This document shows, piece by piece, positions 16,644 through 24,790 of a DNA stretch of 64,000 nt (positions within the stretch are counted from its first letter, which is position 1; the number at the start of each line of letters is the position of its first letter). The position numbers were made by a program, and so were the translations under genes. Below the pieces are notes generated by a model. It ran no database searches. It worked only from the letters and a program-made list of their open reading frames with translations, and was not told where the DNA came from. The stretch comes from Oscillospiraceae bacterium (GTDB lineage: Bacteria; Bacillota; Clostridia; Oscillospirales; Oscillospiraceae): NCBI GenBank assembly GCA_017432615.1, contig JAFRIV010000047.1, positions 33,715-97,714 on the forward strand, in the 5' to 3' direction.

Positions 16644-17663
16644 TCAATAATTTGCCTCGGCGTAGGCTTTGTCAACCATGACGTAGTCTACCCAGTAATA
16701 GTTCTGGATCTCTTCACCGTTGAGGAGCTGAACAGCAACATCAACAGCAGCATGAGACTGGCCAACAGCATCGTTCAGAACGGTACCGGACATCTCACCT
16801 TCCTTGATCAGCTGGACGGCTTCTTCCAGAGCGTCAACACCGTAGAGGTAGATGTCTTCACCGACGGTACGGCCGGCAGCGGTGATAGCCGTTGCAGCGC
16901 CGAGAGCCATGGCGTCGTTGTTGCAGAATACAACTTCAACCTTGTCGCCAAACTGGGTGAGAGCGGAAGCGCAGAGCTCCTGGCCCTTGGTCTGATCCCA
17001 GTTACCAACCTGGTCGAACAGCTCTTCCACTTCAACACCGGCATCGGTGAGAGCCTTGACGGAGAACTCGGTACGATACTGCGCGTCAATGTTCTCGGGG
17101 TCGCCTTCAATCATAATGTAGGAGACTTTGCCGTCGCCGTTGAGATCGCCCTTGTTGTCAAGTGCGAGAACCATCTGGCCCTGGAAAGTGCCGGACTGGC
17201 GGGCGTCTGCACCGACATAGCAGACGGTGGGATTATTCAGGATGCCTTCGTAAGCTTCATCGATGGTATTGCCGTCTGCATCATAGGCAAGAGGCTCACG
17301 GTTGATCAGAACGAGGGGGATACCGGCATCGACGACCATGTCGATCACGGCATCTGCAGAAGAAGTCTGCACGAGGTTGAGGATGATGACATCCATGCCC
17401 TGGGTGATGAAGTTCTGGACCTGGTTGGTCTGCTCGGCCATGTCATTCTTGCCGTCAGCCATGGTGATCTCATACTTCACAGTGTCGGTCTCGAGGGACT
17501 TGAAGTAATTCTCGATCTCGTTGCGGTAGAGCGTCATGAAGTTATCAGTAAACTGATAAATGGAGACGCCGACTTTGTACGTCTTGACATCGTCTGCCGA
17601 AGCGACTGCGCAAAGGGTGAATACCATGCAGAGAGCAAGTGCCATTGCGAGGATCTTTTTCAT
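16644..17663 (-). CDS. mglB: Galactose/glucose-binding protein MglB
   Basis: A secreted binding protein of 339 residues for the Mgl system. The signal peptide is about 1-23 (MKKILAMALALCMVFTLCAV, then ASA) with a signal peptidase I site and no lipobox. The mature start DDVKTYKVGVSIYQFTDNFM and the downstream DGKNDMAEQTNQVQNFITQG, LVLINREP and VFCNNDAMALGA are diagnostic of MglB. ATG 17663 has AAAGGAAG six to eight bases upstream; the longer open frame starting at 17705 lacks a ribosome site. It is the first transporter gene after the ROK regulator and has its own promoter and operator-like inverted repeat. Confidence 0.93.
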   Translation of the reverse strand: MKKILAMALALCMVFTLCAVASADDVKTYKVGVSIYQFTDNFMTLYRNEIENYFKSLETDTVKYEITMADGKNDMAEQTNQVQNFITQGMDVIILNLVQTSSADAVIDMVVDAGIPLVLINREPLAYDADGNTIDEAYEGILNNPTVCYVGADARQSGTFQGQMVLALDNKGDLNGDGKVSYIMIEGDPENIDAQYRTEFSVKALTDAGVEVEELFDQVGNWDQTKGQELCASALTQFGDKVEVVFCNNDAMALGAATAITAAGRTVGEDIYLYGVDALEEAVQLIKEGEMSGTVLNDAVGQSHAAVDVAVQLLNGEEIQNYYWVDYVMVDKAYAEANY

Positions 17664-17703
17664 GGGTTTCTTCCTTTCTTTTTTTGAGCGATGCTCATTT
17701 TTC

Positions 17704-17725
17704 AAAATTCGTATGACCGAATTTT
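17704..17725 (-). promoter_or_regulatory. Operator-like inverted repeat in the mglB leader
   Basis: A perfect 8-bp inverted repeat AAAATTCG/CGAATTTT with a 6-base centre. It begins a few bases after the predicted mglB transcription start. The bound regulator is not known; the upstream ROK protein is the nearest candidate. Confidence 0.6.
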
Positions 17726-17734
17726 GTTTAATTT

Positions 17735-17763
17735 ATTGTAAGGCTTTCCGAGTACAAGGTCAA
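17735..17763 (-). promoter_or_regulatory. Promoter of mglBAC
   Basis: Minus strand TTGACC (17758-17763), 17-base spacer, TACAAT (17735-17740). It lies between the ROK gene and mglB, so mglB can be transcribed on its own. Confidence 0.75.
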
Positions 17764-17851
17764 GAAAAATCTTTGATAAACCAAAAATATTTGATGCACG
17801 GGATAGAGCCGGCATTCCTATAATATATTCTTAGGAAAGAAGAAAGCGCCG

Positions 17852-18985
17852 TCAGATACTGTTCAGAAAGTCCCTTATAAAACTTAGAGCCACTCCCAGC
17901 ATGGAGCTGTACTTGCCGTAACGGCTGATGCGCAGATAGCTGCATTCCTTGTCGAAAGGATCGTTCTCTGCCAGCATTTCTTTCAGCTCAGGCAGATACG
18001 GTTCCAGAAATTCGGTAACATATCCGCCGAGGACGATATCACAGTCCAGCACCATGCGGATGTTGTGCAGGCCGATGACCAGATGCTTCTTGTAATCCTC
18101 CCACAGGGCGGATGCATCGGGGTCTTTGATTTCCAGCTTTCGGAAGAATTCTGTCAGCGTGATGCCCAGGTCTCCGCTGAGCCGTTGTGCACCGCAGTAT
18201 GCCTCCAGGCACCCGCGCTTCCCGCAGGCACAGGGGAGACCGTTCCATTCCACGCACATATGGCCGAATTCCCCGCTGCGGTAATGATCTCCCACATACT
18301 GGTCGCCGTTGACAAGCACAGCACCGCCCACGCCGTCGGCAAGGGAGAGAAAGGCTGTGCTTCGCCGCTCTTCACTGCCGAACCATTCCGCAAAGCCGCC
18401 GCTGTTGCCGTCGTTTTCCACATAGACGGGATAGGGAATGGCCTGCACCAGCTGCTGCAGAGATACATTCCGGATATACAGGGTAGGGGCATAAAAAACC
18501 GTCTGGGAATCCGGAAGAATAATCCCCGCAAGCGTAATTCCCACCCCGAGAAGCCTTTCCCGGTCGATGTGGCTGCTGTCAATGAATTCTTCCAGCTGCT
18601 GTGCTACAAAAGTGTGATAGTCTTCATCCTCTACATTATAATGATGGGGGAGATCCAGATAGGCGACCTGCTTTCGGGAGAGGTCCGCCGCGGAGAAACG
18701 AAGCCGATGGCCTGTTATACTGATACCAATAGCAAAACGGGCATCAGGAAGAATGCGAAGCTGCATGGCAGGCCTGCCTCCGGCCGACTGCGCCGCACCG
18801 GCGTAATCGATCAGCCCGGCATTGATCAGCTCCGTTACATTCTGGTAGACCGTCGGCAGGCTGAGATTCAGATCCCGGGCAATATCTTGTTTGGAGCGGG
18901 GTTCGCCTGCATTGTACAAATAATGGTAGATGCTGCTGCGCGTCTGTTTGCGGCGGGCAGTAATGGCATCGTTCAGCTCGGACAT
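17852..18985 (-). CDS. ROK-family transcriptional regulator (XylR/NagC type)
   Basis: A 377-residue repressor-type ROK protein. A winged helix-turn-helix lies at about residues 18-70 (EPRSKQDIARDLNLSLPTVY). The ROK sugar-binding domain follows (GVGITLAG, VENDGNSGGFAEW). The zinc-binding ROK motif CACGKRGCLEAY is near residue 250. It is the first gene of the minus-strand mgl operon and is divergent from the ChvE-type transporter. It could therefore control both, with xylose, glucose or galactose as possible effectors. The assignment to ROK is firm; the target genes are inferred from position. Confidence 0.92.
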   Translation of the reverse strand: MSELNDAITARRKQTRSSIYHYLYNAGEPRSKQDIARDLNLSLPTVYQNVTELINAGLIDYAGAAQSAGGRPAMQLRILPDARFAIGISITGHRLRFSAADLSRKQVAYLDLPHHYNVEDEDYHTFVAQQLEEFIDSSHIDRERLLGVGITLAGIILPDSQTVFYAPTLYIRNVSLQQLVQAIPYPVYVENDGNSGGFAEWFGSEERRSTAFLSLADGVGGAVLVNGDQYVGDHYRSGEFGHMCVEWNGLPCACGKRGCLEAYCGAQRLSGDLGITLTEFFRKLEIKDPDASALWEDYKKHLVIGLHNIRMVLDCDIVLGGYVTEFLEPYLPELKEMLAENDPFDKECSYLRISRYGKYSSMLGVALSFIRDFLNSI

Positions 18986-19023
18986 ATTGCAGCACCTCCT
19001 GCGGGAAAAGTTTCAAAAATGAG

Positions 19024-19032
19024 TTTTGCAAA
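19024..19032. promoter_or_regulatory. ROK-type operator-like site, downstream of the ROK gene promoter
   Basis: TTTTGCAAA, a short palindrome just inside the predicted ROK transcript. It matches the site at 19072-19081; a weaker copy TTTTGCATAAAA is at 19090-19101. Confidence 0.5.
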
Positions 19033-19035
19033 TTT

Positions 19036-19064
19036 ATTTTATATATTTCTTTTATAAAAGTCAA
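19036..19064 (-). promoter_or_regulatory. Promoter of the ROK regulator gene
   Basis: Minus strand TTGACT (19059-19064), 17-base spacer, TAAAAT (19036-19041). TTTTGCAAA palindromes flank it on both sides, which fits autoregulation. Confidence 0.7.
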
Positions 19065-19071
19065 GGGCTGG

Positions 19072-19081
19072 TTTTGCAAAA
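19072..19081. promoter_or_regulatory. ROK-type operator-like site, upstream of the ROK promoter
   Basis: TTTTGCAAAA, a perfect 10-bp palindrome eight bases upstream of the ROK -35 box, in the 308-base divergent gap 18986-19293. Confidence 0.5.
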
Positions 19082-19197
19082 AACATCTCTTTTGCATAAA
19101 AAGAAGGGAATATATTATGTTAATTGTGAAAACTATCCAAAAACCGACATGCTTTTTTGTGCAGAAAGACGAAAATCTTTGAAACGTAAATATGTAA

Positions 19198-19226
19198 TTG
19201 ACTTTTGTAAAAATACTTTATAAAAT
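19198..19226 (+). promoter_or_regulatory. Promoter of the ChvE-type transporter operon
   Basis: TTGACT (19198-19203), 17-base spacer, TAAAAT (19221-19226), about 68 bases before ATG 19294. The -35 and -10 hexamers are identical to those of the divergent ROK promoter. Confidence 0.75.
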
Positions 19227-19293
19227 ACGAACAAGTGGTGAATACCACAAATAAATTCCCTTAAACGGGAAAACAGAAGAAGGAGAAAGCAAA

Positions 19294-20346
19294 ATGAAAA
19301 AGTTTCTCGCAATGGTACTTGCACTGTGCATGATCTTTGCACTGTGCGCAATTTCTGCTTCGGCAGAAGGCGAAACGATCGGCGTTTCCATGCCGACGAA
19401 GGACCTCCAGCGTTGGAACCAGGATGGCGAAAACATGAAGAATATGTTCGAGGAAGCTGGCTTCGCCGTTGACCTGCAGTTCGCTTCCAACGACGTTCAG
19501 CAGCAGCTCAACCAGGTCACCAACATGATCAACAACGGCTGCAGCGTCATTGTGATTGCAGCAGTTGAAGGCTCCTCCCTCGGCTCCGCTTTGGATCTTG
19601 CCAAGGAAAAGGGCATCCCCGTGATCGCCTATGACCGTCTCCTGATGGAGTCTGACGCAGTTTCCTACTATGCAACCTTTGATAACTACATGGTTGGTAC
19701 CGTTCAGGGCACCTATGTAAAAGAAGCTCTGGATCTTGATAATGCAGAAGGCCCCTTCTACATGGAGATCACCGCCGGTGACCCGGGCGACAATAATGCC
19801 AACTACTTCTACAGCGGCGCTATGGATGTCCTGAAGCCCTACATTGATGCCGGCAAGCTGGTCATCAAATCCGGCCAGATTGAATTCACCGATGTTGCCA
19901 CTCCAACATGGAAGACCGAAGTTGCCCAGACCCGTGCAAGCAGCATTCTTTCCTCTTTCTATGCAGATGGCTCCAACATTGATGTGTGGCTCTGCTCCAA
20001 TGACTCCACCGCTCTCGGTGTAACCAACGCCCTCGATGACAACTATGATGGCGAGTGGCCCATCATCACCGGTCAGGACTGCGACATCTCCAACGTGAAG
20101 AACATGATCGCAGGCAAACAGAGCATGTCCGTCTTCAAAGACACTCGTACTCTCGCAGCACAGGTCGTGAAGATGGTCGGCCAGATCCTGGCTGGGGAAG
20201 AGGTCGATGTCAACGACACCGAGACCTATGACAACAACAAGATCGTTGTTCCGTCTTTCCTTTGTGAGCCTGTTTTCGCCGATGTGAACAACTATGCAGA
20301 GCTGCTGCTCGATTCCGGCTACTACACGGCCGATCAGCTGCAGTAA
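19294..20346 (+). CDS. chvE: Multiple-monosaccharide-binding protein, ChvE type
   Basis: A 350-residue secreted binding protein. The signal peptide is about 1-24 (MKKFLAMVLALCMIFALCAI, then SASA), with a signal peptidase I site and no lipobox. Mature motifs TIGVSMPTKDLQRWNQDGEN, NVQQQ-like NDVQQQLNQVTNMI, VIAYDRLL, and GQDCDISNVKNMIAGKQSMS are those of ChvE/XylF-type proteins. These bind xylose, glucose, arabinose and galactose. ATG 19294 follows a good AAGGAGAAAG site. It is the first gene of an operon with the matching ATPase and permeases. Confidence 0.92.
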   Translation: MKKFLAMVLALCMIFALCAISASAEGETIGVSMPTKDLQRWNQDGENMKNMFEEAGFAVDLQFASNDVQQQLNQVTNMINNGCSVIVIAAVEGSSLGSALDLAKEKGIPVIAYDRLLMESDAVSYYATFDNYMVGTVQGTYVKEALDLDNAEGPFYMEITAGDPGDNNANYFYSGAMDVLKPYIDAGKLVIKSGQIEFTDVATPTWKTEVAQTRASSILSSFYADGSNIDVWLCSNDSTALGVTNALDDNYDGEWPIITGQDCDISNVKNMIAGKQSMSVFKDTRTLAAQVVKMVGQILAGEEVDVNDTETYDNNKIVVPSFLCEPVFADVNNYAELLLDSGYYTADQLQ

Positions 20347-20380
20347 TCCAGCAAAATAACCAGAATATACTGTAGCATAA

Positions 20381-20417
20381 AAACGATGCAGGTGGGCGAT
20401 GCTCGCCTGCATCGTTT
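20381..20417 (+). promoter_or_regulatory. Intercistronic stem-loop after chvE
   Basis: A 17-bp stem with two G-U pairs (20381-20397 with 20401-20417) and a 3-base loop, 34 bases after the chvE stop. Only three T follow, so it is a partial terminator or mRNA-stabilising element rather than a full stop. Confidence 0.7.
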
Positions 20418-20459
20418 CCCAAGAGGAATACAATCATTCCGTAAAGCTGGAGGAGAGTC

Positions 20460-22004
20460 ATGGCCAAAATTCTGCTGGAAATGAAGAATATTACAAAGAC
20501 CTTCCCTGGGGTAAAGGCGCTTGACAACGTGAATCTGCAGGTGGAAGAGGGAGAAATCCACGCCCTCGTGGGGGAAAACGGAGCAGGGAAATCGACCTTG
20601 ATGAACGTTTTGAGCGGCATTTATCCCTACGGCACTTACGAAGGGGATATCATTTACAACGGGCAGGTCTGCAAGTTTTCCAATATCAAAGATTCCGAAA
20701 AACTTGGGATCGTCATTATTCATCAGGAACTGGCGCTGGTCCCGGAGATGACGATCGGCGAAAACATGTATCTGGGCAATGAATGCGGACATAAATTCGC
20801 CATTGACTGGAATAAGACCTATTCCGAAGCCGATAAATATTTGAAGATGGTCGGCCTCGAAGAAAGCTCCAAAATTCAGGTAAAAACCATTGGCACAGGC
20901 AAGCAGCAACTGGTTGAAATTGCAAAAGCCCTTGCAAAAAACGCAAAGCTGCTGATCCTGGATGAACCTACATCCTCTTTGAACGAAGAAGATTCCCGCG
21001 CATTGCTTGACCTAATGCTCAGCTTTAAGAAGCAGGGGATGACGATGATCATCATCACCCATAAGCTGAATGAGGTTTCCTATGTGGCGGATAAAATAAC
21101 AGTGGTCCGTGACGGATCGACAATTGAAACCATCGACAACCACGGCAAAGAACCCGTCAGTGAAGACAGGATTATACGCGGTATGGTCGGCCGTGAGCTC
21201 ACCAACCGCTTTCCGAAGCGCGAAAACATCAAGATAGGCGATATCAAAATGGAGGTCGACCACTGGACGGTGCACCATCCGCTGTATCCTGAGCGCAAAG
21301 TGGTGGACGATGTTTCCATGTATGTGCGGCAGGGAGAAGTGGTAGGCATTTACGGTCTGATGGGCGCCGGGCGTACAGAGCTTGCCATGAGTATCTTCGG
21401 CCAGAGCTACGGTGTGAATTTCTCCGGCGAACTGAAGCTGGACGGGAAACATGTGAAGCTTCGCAAAAGTGAGGCAGACGCCATCCGACACAAGATTGCC
21501 TATGTGACGGAAGACAGGAAAGGAAATGGTCTGGTGCTGTCCCAGTCCATCAAAGTCAACACGTCCCTGGCAAATCTCGGGGCTATTTCAAACCGTTCCG
21601 TGATCGACGGAGATAAGGAATATGCCGTTGCGGAGGAATACAGGGAAAAACTGAAAATCAAAACACCGTCTGTGGAGCAGCTCGTCGGCAATCTTTCCGG
21701 CGGCAACCAACAGAAAGTGCTTTTGGCAAAATGGATGTTTGCCGAGCCGGATGTCCTTCTTTTGGATGAACCCACCCGTGGTATCGACGTCGGCGCAAAG
21801 TACGAGATCTACTGTATCATCAACGATCTTGCCGCTGCCGGGAAGTGCGTCGTGTTGATCTCCTCTGAACTCCCCGAGGTCCTGGGTATGAGTGATCGTA
21901 TCTATATCATGAATGAAGCCAGGATCGTCGGCGAGATGAAAGCGGAAGAGGCGACGCAGGAGAACATCATGGCAGTCATTCTGAAATCAGGAAGGGGTGT
22001 GTGA
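20460..22004 (+). CDS. mmsA: Multiple monosaccharide ABC transporter ATPase, GguA/MmsA type
   Basis: A tandem CUT2 ATPase, 514 residues. The first half has Walker [26 protein letters not shown], the signature position [13 protein letters not shown] (a degenerate LSGGQ, usual here) and [12 protein letters not shown]. The second half has [50 protein letters not shown] and [27 protein letters not shown] and [11 protein letters not shown] mark the GguA branch. It is 113 bases behind chvE, across the stem-loop, with a GGAGGAG ribosome site. Confidence 0.94.
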   Translation: MAKILLEMKNITKTFPGVKALDNVNLQVEEGEIHALVGENGAGKSTLMNVLSGIYPYGTYEGDIIYNGQVCKFSNIKDSEKLGIVIIHQELALVPEMTIGENMYLGNECGHKFAIDWNKTYSEADKYLKMVGLEESSKIQVKTIGTGKQQLVEIAKALAKNAKLLILDEPTSSLNEEDSRALLDLMLSFKKQGMTMIIITHKLNEVSYVADKITVVRDGSTIETIDNHGKEPVSEDRIIRGMVGRELTNRFPKRENIKIGDIKMEVDHWTVHHPLYPERKVVDDVSMYVRQGEVVGIYGLMGAGRTELAMSIFGQSYGVNFSGELKLDGKHVKLRKSEADAIRHKIAYVTEDRKGNGLVLSQSIKVNTSLANLGAISNRSVIDGDKEYAVAEEYREKLKIKTPSVEQLVGNLSGGNQQKVLLAKWMFAEPDVLLLDEPTRGIDVGAKYEIYCIINDLAAAGKCVVLISSELPEVLGMSDRIYIMNEARIVGEMKAEEATQENIMAVILKSGRGV

Positions 22005-22007
22005 CCG

Positions 22008-23309
22008 GTGAACGAGAAAGCAGTGGGGTCTTCTGCCGGGAAGCAGTCATTCTCGGATCTCATGCAGAAGTACAAAATCGGTGAATTCTTACGAAAATAC
22101 ACCATGATCATAGCACTGGTCGTTGTAACCATTGTTTTTGCCACCTGGAAGGGCAAGGAAGGGATGATCCTCCTGCCTTCCAACATTACCGGTCTGATTG
22201 CTGAAAACGCGTATGTGTTTGTGCTGGCAACCGGTATGCTAATGTGCATCCTCACCGGCGGCAACATCGACCTGTCTGTCGGGTCGGTGGTCTGCTTTAC
22301 GGCCGCCGTCGGCTGTGTGATGATGGCCTCCGGCATCAACATGTGGCTGACAGTTCTGGTTATGCTGCTGATCGGTCTGGCCATCGGCGTTTTTCAAGGG
22401 TTCTGGATCGCCAAACTGCGGGTCCCTGCCTTTATCGCCACCCTCGCCGGGATGTATGCCTTCCGCGGTTTCTCCAATGTGGTGCTGAACGGCTACCGTG
22501 TGGATATTACCAACCAGAGCTTTCTTCAGCTCTTTGGCAACGGTAAAACCAGCTATATCCCAGACGTGATGCGCAGCGTCTTCCCAAATCTCGAAGGCAT
22601 CTTCACCAAGGAAAATGCCTTCCTAGTCAAACTGATTGGGGAGAACTTTGTTGAAAAATTCAATGTAACCTGCATGAGCATCGGCATTGCCGCAGCCATC
22701 GTCTTTATCCTGGTGAAGATCCGCAAGATCCTAATCCAGAAGAAGCTGGGGATCAGCCAGTCCATCCCGGGGCAGATCATCACGATGGTCCTGGTCTCCG
22801 CCTTGACGCTCTGGATAGCCTACAAGCTCAGTTGCTACCGCGGCTTCCCGATGGTGCTGATCTGGATCATCCTGGTGCTCGGCCTGTATGCCTATATTAC
22901 TACAAAAACGGCCATCGGCCGTCATCTGTATGCCGTAGGCGGCAATGAAAAGGCAACAGCCCTCTCCGGCGTCAAAACCCGCAATGTCTACTGGTTTGCC
23001 TATGCCAACATCGGCCTGCTGGCAGGACTGGCAGGGATCCTGACGGCCGGCCGTGCAAAGGGCATCGACCCTGTCTACGGAGAAGGCTATGAAATGGATG
23101 CCATCGCTTCCTGCTTTATCGGCGGTGCTTCAGCCTACGGCGGGACCGGCAAGGTCTCCGGAATGATCATTGGTGCCACGTTGATGGGCGTCATCAACAA
23201 AGGCATGATCATCGTCGGCGTTGATGCCAACTATCAGAAGGTAGTTAAAGGCATCGTGCTGTTGATTGCCGTTATGTTTGATGTGCTGTCCAAACGGCAG
23301 AAGCGATAA
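22008..23309 (+). CDS. mmsB: Multiple monosaccharide ABC transporter permease 1, GguB/MmsB type
   Basis: A 433-residue CUT2 permease with about ten hydrophobic segments. Diagnostic pieces are GMLMCILTGGNIDLSVGSVV, KLRVPAFIATLAGMYAFRG, GRHLYAVGGNEKATALSGVK and VDANYQKVVKGIVLLIAVMF. The start is GTG 22008, four bases after the mmsA stop. The length and the large central insert (residues about 155-250) fit full-size GguB. A second related permease follows directly. Confidence 0.92.
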   Translation: MNEKAVGSSAGKQSFSDLMQKYKIGEFLRKYTMIIALVVVTIVFATWKGKEGMILLPSNITGLIAENAYVFVLATGMLMCILTGGNIDLSVGSVVCFTAAVGCVMMASGINMWLTVLVMLLIGLAIGVFQGFWIAKLRVPAFIATLAGMYAFRGFSNVVLNGYRVDITNQSFLQLFGNGKTSYIPDVMRSVFPNLEGIFTKENAFLVKLIGENFVEKFNVTCMSIGIAAAIVFILVKIRKILIQKKLGISQSIPGQIITMVLVSALTLWIAYKLSCYRGFPMVLIWIILVLGLYAYITTKTAIGRHLYAVGGNEKATALSGVKTRNVYWFAYANIGLLAGLAGILTAGRAKGIDPVYGEGYEMDAIASCFIGGASAYGGTGKVSGMIIGATLMGVINKGMIIVGVDANYQKVVKGIVLLIAVMFDVLSKRQKR

Positions 23310-23327
23310 CACAGCGAGGAGGATTCT

Positions 23328-24500
23328 ATGATGGATAATAAATCAATTCGTGCCGCGCTGAAGAAAAACGCAATGCTAATTATTCTGCTGCTGGTATACC
23401 TGTTTTTCCTAGTGCTTACCAAAGGCAGCATATTCAACCCCTCCAGCTTTACGGAACTGATCAACCAGAATGCCTATGTGTACATCCTCGGCGTCGGTAT
23501 GCTGATGTGCATGCTCACCGGCGGCAATATTGACCTGAGCTGCGGTGCTTTTGTGTGCCTGTTGGGTGCTTTCGGCGGCGTGTTCATGATCGTCCGGGGG
23601 ATGGAGCCCGGAGTTTCCATCCTGCTGATGCTGCTCATCGGCATTGCGTACGGCATTTTTCTTGGCTTTCTGATCGCCTATGTGCATATCCCGCCCTGGA
23701 TTGCCACCCTGGCCGGATATCTGGCTTTTCGCGGTCTGGGCACTTCGATACTTTCCAGCAATTCCAAAACCGGTTCTCTGGCTCCTTTCCCGGTGAGCTT
23801 CCAGAATATCTTCTACGGCCGTATCTTCCCTACGGAGAAAGGCGTGTTTAACGTACCATGCCTTGTGTTCGGCATGTTGGCGGCGGCTGCCGTGGTGCTG
23901 ATTATTTTCCTCAGCAGAAGAAGCCGGCTTGCCAAAGGCTATGAGGCAGATTCCGTCCGCAATGCAACTGTTAAAAGCGTGCTCAGCGCTGCAGTAATCA
24001 TCCTTGTGATGACGAAGCTTTCTTTAGACGGCGGCATCCCAACAACCCTGCTCTGGGTGGCTGGCATCGTTCTTATCTACAGCTTTATCACCAGCAAAAC
24101 AACGGTCGGCCGTCACTTCTATATAGTCGGCGGAAACATGGAAACCGCCCGTCTCTCCGGTGTGAATACCCGCAGGATCATGTTCCTGGCCTATCTGAAT
24201 ATGGCAGTCCTCACGGCCATTGCCACGTTTACGGTTATTGCCCGTTCCCAATCGGCCTATGCCGATGTGGGCAAGAACTTTGAAATGGATGCCATTTCCG
24301 CTTGTGTGGTGGGCGGCGTCTCTGCAAGCGGCGGTGCAGGCTCAGTTTTCGGCATGGTGGTTGGTGCTACACTGATCGGTATCATCAACCTGGGTATGAG
24401 TCTCATAAGCCTGGATGCCAACTATCAGCGAGTCGTAAAAGGTTTTGTTCTTCTGGCGGCCGTGGTGTTTGATATCCTCTCTAAGAAAAGGGATACCTGA
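23328..24500 (+). CDS. Multiple monosaccharide ABC transporter permease 2, paralogue of the preceding gene
   Basis: A 390-residue CUT2 permease clearly related to the one before it. The shared blocks are GMLMCMLTGGNIDLSCGAFV, IPPWIATLAGYLAFRGLG, GRHFYIVGGNMETARLSGVN and LDANYQRVVKGFVLLAAVVF. It differs throughout in the loops and N terminus, so the pair is an old duplication and not a recent tandem copy. An 18-base gap separates them. The standard ChvE-GguAB system has one permease gene, so a heterodimeric channel or alternate partners are possible. Confidence 0.88.
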   Translation: MMDNKSIRAALKKNAMLIILLLVYLFFLVLTKGSIFNPSSFTELINQNAYVYILGVGMLMCMLTGGNIDLSCGAFVCLLGAFGGVFMIVRGMEPGVSILLMLLIGIAYGIFLGFLIAYVHIPPWIATLAGYLAFRGLGTSILSSNSKTGSLAPFPVSFQNIFYGRIFPTEKGVFNVPCLVFGMLAAAAVVLIIFLSRRSRLAKGYEADSVRNATVKSVLSAAVIILVMTKLSLDGGIPTTLLWVAGIVLIYSFITSKTTVGRHFYIVGGNMETARLSGVNTRRIMFLAYLNMAVLTAIATFTVIARSQSAYADVGKNFEMDAISACVVGGVSASGGAGSVFGMVVGATLIGIINLGMSLISLDANYQRVVKGFVLLAAVVFDILSKKRDT

Positions 24501-24503
24501 GCA

Positions 24504-24767
24504 TTGAACGGCAAGAAAACAAGAGCGAGCCTGTTTGTCCTGGTGGCAGCTTATCTGATCTATCTCTGTTATGGCCTGTTTCAGGGCAGGTTGGATGCCT
24601 CCACAACTATGTCGTCTTGGGTGCGTTATGCAAGTATCGGCGTGTTTGTGGTTTCAGCCGTTGTGCTGGCTGTCTATGCCTTCTGCCTGTGGAAACAGGG
24701 GGAAGCGGAAGAAAAAGCTTTGCAGCAGCAGGCAGAGGAAGCCGGGCAGCAGGACGAAATGAATTGA
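24504..24767 (+). CDS. Small two-helix membrane protein in the sugar-transporter operon
   Basis: An 87-residue protein with two hydrophobic helices: about residues 9-27 (LFVLVAAYLIYLCYGLF) and 42-63 (YASIGVFVVSAVVLAVYAFC). It has a charged Gln/Glu-rich tail. The start is probably TTG 24504, three bases after the permease stop. I do not recognise a named family. Tight placement between the permease and xylulokinase, with no independent promoter, suggests an accessory membrane component of the importer; that is inference. Confidence 0.65.
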   Translation: MNGKKTRASLFVLVAAYLIYLCYGLFQGRLDASTTMSSWVRYASIGVFVVSAVVLAVYAFCLWKQGEAEEKALQQQAEEAGQQDEMN

Positions 24768-24790
24768 TCTTACAATCGAGGTAAAAGTGT

